In this document: positions 13,653-17,033 of the stretch, in pieces
Position numbering within the stretch: the first letter of the stretch is position 1
Layout: every line of letters begins with the position of its first letter
Assembly: GCA_910580155.1 (NCBI GenBank)
Contig: CAJTWX010000031.1
Span: 1-17,033 of the forward strand
Length of the DNA: 17,033 nt
Source of the DNA: an uncultured Alphaproteobacteria bacterium
GTDB lineage: Bacteria; Pseudomonadota; Alphaproteobacteria; RF32; CAG-239
Direction: 5' to 3'
Notes under the pieces: model-generated
Databases searched by the model: none
What the model was told of the DNA's origin: nothing
Seen by the model: the letters and a program-made list of their open reading frames with translations, nothing else
Program-made: the position numbers and the translations under genes

Positions 13653-14963
13653 ATGCTGCCACAGGAGATTATTCGTAAAACCCGCAGCCGCGGAAAACTG
13701 ACCACTGAGGAAATATCGTTTTTTATTAAAGGTATCTGCTCGGGGGAGATTGCCGACATACAGGCCGCATCATTTACAATGGCTGTATTTCTGAATGGGC
13801 TGAGTAAAGATGAAACATTAGGGCTGACATTGGCAATGCGTGATTCCGGTGAGAAATTGTCTTGGCAGGATATAGACGCACCGGTAGTAGATAAGCATTC
13901 TACTGGCGGTGTTGGCGATAAAGTCAGCCTTATGCTGGCGCCGATGTTGGCAGCGTGTGGCGCTTGTGTGCCGATGATAGCGGGCAGAGGCTTGGGGCAT
14001 ACGGGCGGAACACTTGATAAACTTGATTCGCTTACCGGTTATCAGACTAATGTAGATATGGATACATTCCGCAAAGCCGTAAAAAACGTTGGTTGCGCTA
14101 TCATCGGGCAAACGGCGGATTTGGCACCGGCAGATAAAAAAATCTATGCGATACGCGATGTTTGCGCCACTGTTGAGTCAATCCCGTTGATTACAGCTTC
14201 AATTCTCTCCAAAAAATTAGCTGCCGGTCTGCAATATCTGGTAATGGACATCAAATGCGGCAATGGTGCGTTTATGGAAAATATGGAACGAGCCTCGGAG
14301 CTTGCCCATTCAATTACAAATGTTGCTAACGGGGCCGGAACAAAAACTTCCGCTTTGCTGACCGATATGAGCAGTGTTTTGGGAACAACAGTAGGTAATG
14401 CTCTGGAAGTAAAAGAAGCATTGGCATATATGAAAGGAGAAAATTCCGATTCGCGGTTGGATGAGGTCACAATCGCCCTTTGTGCCGAATTGCTGATAAA
14501 TTGTGGTCTGGCAAATGATAAAACATCTGCAGAAGAACAGTTGCGCAAAGCCATATCTTCCGGTGCCGCTTATGAGAAATTTGAAAAAATGTCTGCAGCA
14601 CTCGGTGCAGACAAGTCACTTCTTGCTGATTATGAAAAAAGGCAACCCAAAGCGCGATATATCAAACCAATTTATGCGCCAAAAACAGGCTATGTCTTTG
14701 CAATGGATACCAGACAAATCGGCTTGGGGGTAATTATGCTTGGTGGCGGTCGCACCACGCCGGAGCAGAAAATAAATTATACTACCGGTTTCACATCGTT
14801 TTGCCAAATCGGCGATAAGGTAGATGAAAAAACGCCGTTATGCTATATCCACGCTGAAGACGAAGGGCTTGTAAAAGAAGTTTCTGCCCTGATACAAAAT
14901 GCGATAGATATAAAGGAAACAGCACCTGAACATCAACCGGTAATCTTGCGTAAAATTACTTAA
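13653..14963 (+). CDS. deoA: Thymidine phosphorylase
   Basis: DeoA converts thymidine (and deoxyuridine made by Cdd) and phosphate to base and 2-deoxyribose-1-phosphate. The 436 residues match the usual length. The glycine-rich phosphate site is VDKHSTGGVGDKVSLMLAP with His82. SGRG-type loop AGRGLGHTGGTLDKL lies at 110-124. The pyrimidine-site residues Arg168, Ser183 and Lys187 lie in RDVCATVESIPLITASILSKK; they correspond to E. coli Arg171, Ser186 and Lys190 with identical spacing. A GGAGG site at 13641-13645, within the end of punA, lies seven bases before ATG. It is the last gene of the operon. deoB and deoC, which would use the deoxyribose-1-phosphate, are not in the window. It converges on the lytic transglycosylase gene with 3 nt between the stops. 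Confidence 0.96.
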   Translation: MLPQEIIRKTRSRGKLTTEEISFFIKGICSGEIADIQAASFTMAVFLNGLSKDETLGLTLAMRDSGEKLSWQDIDAPVVDKHSTGGVGDKVSLMLAPMLAACGACVPMIAGRGLGHTGGTLDKLDSLTGYQTNVDMDTFRKAVKNVGCAIIGQTADLAPADKKIYAIRDVCATVESIPLITASILSKKLAAGLQYLVMDIKCGNGAFMENMERASELAHSITNVANGAGTKTSALLTDMSSVLGTTVGNALEVKEALAYMKGENSDSRLDEVTIALCAELLINCGLANDKTSAEEQLRKAISSGAAYEKFEKMSAALGADKSLLADYEKRQPKARYIKPIYAPKTGYVFAMDTRQIGLGVIMLGGGRTTPEQKINYTTGFTSFCQIGDKVDEKTPLCYIHAEDEGLVKEVSALIQNAIDIKETAPEHQPVILRKIT

Positions 14964-14971
14964 ATTTTACG
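14949..14971. terminator. Possible bidirectional hairpin between deoA and the transglycosylase gene
   Basis: CGTAAAATT (14949-14957) and AATTTTACG (14963-14971) are a perfect 9-bp inverted repeat around a 5-base loop. It spans both convergent stop codons. The stem is AU-rich and no long T tract follows in either direction, so it is a weak terminator candidate. Confidence 0.35.
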
Positions 14972-16241
14972 GGCGCTTTGGTTTTTTCGGCTGCGGCGGT
15001 AGCATAAAGTCTGCGCGCGATTTGTATTTTTTAATTTTGCTGAGAAGCAGATAGTCCGGCACACCGTCTTGTGGTAGTTTCCACTTTTTCTGCAGTTTTC
15101 TGACCGCTTCTGCAGTTTTTGAGCCATACTTGCCGTCTTCCTTAAGATTCGCCTTTAAGATGCGATTCGCAAAGTGCTGCACAGTCAAAATATCTTCATC
15201 CGAAATTTTATAAATATGTTTATCCGATAAAGCTTTGAAGGTTTTATCAGAGTTAATGTAATCAGCTAATTGCACAATCGCGAGCGCATAGTTCGTCGAC
15301 CGGTTCCAAATCATAATCCGCCTGAAGTTGCTCAAAGTAAGATACGCCCGCCCGCGCCGTCCGTCCGGCAGAATAATGGCAGCAGGAGCATCTGCCGGCA
15401 ACTTCAGCTTTTTGCCGTCAGCAGCAAGAATCCCGAGTTTGCGCCATTCTTTAACCGGCTTATATTTTTTTGCGCCGACAAGTTTATAGTCAAAATTCCA
15501 CGGCAAACGAACTTCCTGTCCCCACGGCTCATCAGCTTTCCATCCGAGTTTGGATAGGTAATTAGCCGCTGACGCAATCGCATCATCAAAACTATCCCAA
15601 ATGTCCGCCACCCCGTCATCATCATAATCAACCGCGTAATGATTATAAGTCGAGGGCATAAATTGAAAGTGTCCCATCGCGCCAGCCCACGAGCCCATCA
15701 TTTTGTCGCCGCTTAAATTATGCTCATCCATAATTTGTAACACATTATGCAGTTCGCGTTTGAAAAAATCTGACCGTCGGTTTTTGTAGCTTAGGTTTGT
15801 TAATCCGTCAATTAAATGATATTTGCCCTTGTTATAGCCGAAATGTGTTTCAACCGCCCAAAACGAAATCAGATAATTAAGCGGCACGCCATACATTTCA
15901 CTGAGTTTCTGGTACTTCGGTTTCAAGTCTTTATAGTGTTTGCGCGCCTGCTTAACTTTGTTTTTATTAACGAGCCGGTTAATATATACATCAGATGTCA
16001 ACATAAATTCCGGCTGCTTTTTATCTTGCAGCACCACCTCTTTTACCTCGTGGAAATAATCGTCTTTATAGGCGCGTTTTATTGTTTTCTTTGAAATGCC
16101 TTTGTCCGTCATTTCCTTTTTTAAGTCCTCAAGCCATTTGTCCCATTCTTTGCGCTGTTCTTCCACAGGTTTAACCGCTGCCCAAACTGCAACGGAAAGA
16201 ACCATAAAACACAGCGTTAATGCCAAAATTTTCTTAATCAT
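14967..16241 (-). CDS. MltB-type lytic murein transglycosylase with peptidoglycan-binding domain
   Basis: A periplasmic enzyme that cleaves the MurNAc-GlcNAc bond with formation of 1,6-anhydro ends. The 424 residues start with a signal peptide (about 1-21, AVWA before the cut). The SLT_2 domain spans about 30-330: the catalytic Glu131 lies in WAVETHFG, followed by GSWAGAMGHFQFMPSTY (183-199) and the YDDDGVADIWDSFDDAIASAANYL block. Residues about 350-405 (DEDILTVQHF to VPDYLLLSKI) fit a PG_binding_1 domain, and a Pro/Lys tail ends the protein. Unlike E. coli MltB it has no lipobox, so it should be soluble. The ribosome site is weak (GGGGC seven bases before ATG). It is divergent from ruvX and convergent with deoA. 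Confidence 0.93.
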   Translation of the reverse strand: MIKKILALTLCFMVLSVAVWAAVKPVEEQRKEWDKWLEDLKKEMTDKGISKKTIKRAYKDDYFHEVKEVVLQDKKQPEFMLTSDVYINRLVNKNKVKQARKHYKDLKPKYQKLSEMYGVPLNYLISFWAVETHFGYNKGKYHLIDGLTNLSYKNRRSDFFKRELHNVLQIMDEHNLSGDKMMGSWAGAMGHFQFMPSTYNHYAVDYDDDGVADIWDSFDDAIASAANYLSKLGWKADEPWGQEVRLPWNFDYKLVGAKKYKPVKEWRKLGILAADGKKLKLPADAPAAIILPDGRRGRAYLTLSNFRRIMIWNRSTNYALAIVQLADYINSDKTFKALSDKHIYKISDEDILTVQHFANRILKANLKEDGKYGSKTAEAVRKLQKKWKLPQDGVPDYLLLSKIKKYKSRADFMLPPQPKKPKRP

Positions 16242-16418
16242 TTACAGCCCCGAATAATTTAATATACACCATTATAAAATAAAAAATCTTTACTTTCCCC
16301 TAACAATCAGGTGTTTACAGCAAAATTTTTTTGTGTTATGGAAAGAAAAATATCATATCGTTATTGCGAAGTATGCCGTAAGGCAACAACTGAAGCAATC
16401 CATAAATAAGGAAGTATC
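16242..16418. other. Divergent intergenic region transglycosylase / ruvX
   Basis: This 177-nt AT-rich gap must hold promoters for both genes; I cannot pick them with confidence. Its ruvX-proximal part contains a more GC-rich palindromic element (16360-16402) that stands out from the flanking AT-rich DNA. Confidence 0.6.
16360..16402 (+). repeat. REP-like palindromic element before ruvX
   Basis: The element begins TTATTGCGAAG and ends CTGAAGCAATCCA. ATTGC (16363-16367) pairs with GCAAT (16395-16399), and an inner perfect stem TGCC (16374-16377)/GGCA (16382-16385) closes a GTAA loop of the GNRA type. The ends resemble the dispersed ATTGCGAG...GAAGCAATCC palindromes that are scattered in many bacterial genomes. 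Only one copy is in this window, so the repeat nature is inferred from the end motifs. It ends just 6 bases before the ruvX ribosome site and would lie in its 5' leader. Confidence 0.5.
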
Positions 16419-16877
16419 GTGAATATCAAAGAATTTAAAAGCCAATTGCCACTGCGCAAAGCAATTTTAGGAATAGACTACGGTTCAAAGCGTATGGGCT
16501 TGGCCGTATCTGATTTATCCCGCACCATCGCCACGTCATATAAAATCCTTTACCGCCGCACAATAGAGGTAGATTTGACAGACCTGAAAAGCGTCATTGC
16601 TGAAAAAGAAATCGGCGCGATAGTGATGGGTTTACCATTGCAAATGAATGGCGCAGAAGGGGAAATTGCTGCCGAAGTGCGCAAATTTGCCGCTGTGCTG
16701 GAAGAAAATTTTGCTCTGCCGATTCTTCTGTGGGACGAACGCCTGTCTTCATCAGCTGTGGAAAATTTTTTAATTAAAGAAGTCGACCTTTCGCGCAAAA
16801 AACGCGCCAAAGTCTTGGACGCCTCCGCCGCAGCTTATATCCTGCAAGGCGCGCTGGATGCATTGCTATATGCTTAA
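16419..16877 (+). CDS. ruvX: Putative pre-16S rRNA nuclease / Holliday-junction resolvase homologue RuvX (YqgF)
   Basis: RuvX/YqgF is a small RNase H-fold nuclease, essential in many bacteria, that takes part in 16S rRNA 5' end maturation. The 152 residues have the three acidic active-site positions: Asp20 in GIDYGSKRMGLAVSD, Glu107 in LLWDERLSSSAVE, and Asp134 in KKRAKVLDASAAAYILQG. The VMGLPLQMNGAEG block (69-81) is also typical. The start is GTG, with AAGGAAG at 16408-16414 just upstream, giving a short extension before the first strand. It is alone on its strand here and ends about 30 bases before the hairpin at 16908. A REP-like palindrome sits in its leader. Confidence 0.95.
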   Translation: MNIKEFKSQLPLRKAILGIDYGSKRMGLAVSDLSRTIATSYKILYRRTIEVDLTDLKSVIAEKEIGAIVMGLPLQMNGAEGEIAAEVRKFAAVLEENFALPILLWDERLSSSAVENFLIKEVDLSRKKRAKVLDASAAAYILQGALDALLYA

Positions 16878-16907
16878 AAACTCTCCATTGTATTAAGGAC
16901 ACACAAA

Positions 16908-16930
16908 AAAGGAGCCGTTAAGGCTCCTTT
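16908..16930 (-). terminator. Intrinsic terminator at the end of the right-edge minus-strand gene
   Basis: AAAGGAGCC (16908-16916) and GGCTCCTTT (16922-16930) form a perfect 9-bp stem with a 5-base loop. Read on the minus strand the stem is followed by an uninterrupted T tract, so it mainly ends the gene at 16949-17033. On the plus strand only three T follow, but it could also stop ruvX transcripts. Confidence 0.85.
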
Positions 16931-16948
16931 CCGTTTAACATCAAAACG

Positions 16949-17033
16949 TTATGCCGCTTTAATCACGTCAAACTTAACTTCCGAACCGCCAAGCTCATCA
17001 ACAGTCGGCTCATTAAGGGCATTGTTTTCACTG
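16949..17033 (-). CDS. C-terminal end of an unidentified protein (runs off window edge)
   Basis: The minus strand is open from the window edge to a TAA at 16949-16951, giving about 27 residues that end GGSEVKFDVIKAA. Codon use looks like coding DNA, and a strong terminator follows 19 bases downstream, which supports a real gene end. The fragment is too short for me to recognise a family. Confidence 0.7.
   Translation of the reverse strand, partial: SENNALNEPTVDELGGSEVKFDVIKAA

Noticed and set aside
16206..16241. Lipobox in the transglycosylase signal peptide at Cys11
   Set aside because: The residues before Cys11 do not fit a lipobox and the hydrophobic core continues past it; a normal signal peptidase site ending AVWA fits better.

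Overview
The window reads as part of an AT-rich alphaproteobacterial chromosome (roughly 40% GC by eye). The alphaproteobacterial reading rests on three things: a YbjN-family protein of the alphaproteobacterial type, a cytidine deaminase with the CAEAGAI zinc/catalytic motif, and CtrA-like TTAA-N7-TTAA sites in two intergenic gaps. An uncultured gut- or host-associated lineage is plausible, but that is inference. The DNA is densely packed, with no insertion sequences, CRISPR, rRNA or tRNA genes seen.

Layout. Positions 1-330 (minus) are the first 110 codons of lgt. After a 251-nt AT-rich divergent gap come a YbjN-family gene (plus) and a convergent DUF1294 membrane protein (minus). At 1638-3444 (plus) are two tightly linked envelope genes: a lipoprotein with a Pro/Cys-rich linker and an LpoB-like C-terminal domain, then a secreted protein with a FlgT/LPP20-like N-terminal half and a second LpoB-like C-terminal half. 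On the minus strand, an spmA-spmB fusion and dtd form a two-gene unit (5125 down to 3448). A DUF3137 membrane protein (plus) converges, with a 4-nt overlap, on a GalU-like nucleotidyltransferase (minus). Upstream of that is a 1734-residue AsmA-family protein (minus, 12323-7119). A plus-strand nucleoside-salvage operon follows: cdd-punA-deoA (12444-14963). It converges on a minus-strand MltB-type lytic transglycosylase. ruvX (plus) comes next, and the C-terminal end of an unidentified minus-strand gene closes the window behind a clear hairpin terminator.

How the genes fit together. Most of the non-salvage genes act on the cell envelope. Lgt would lipidate the LpoB-like lipoprotein, which may regulate peptidoglycan synthesis. 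The lytic transglycosylase cuts peptidoglycan, the AsmA protein probably serves inner-to-outer membrane lipid traffic, and the GalU-like enzyme supplies a nucleotide sugar. The salvage operon deaminates (deoxy)cytidine and phosphorolyses purine nucleosides and thymidine.

Points most worth a second look: the adjacent pair of LpoB-like proteins, one carrying eight extra cysteines; the roughly 700-residue C-terminal extension of the AsmA protein, which ends in two copies of a 26-27-residue repeat and contains an A10 tract whose slippage in either direction stops translation within a few codons; the GalU-like protein with substitutions in three signature motifs; the CtrA-like sites; and a REP-like palindrome before ruvX. 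I found no clear multi-gene defence or mobile system.
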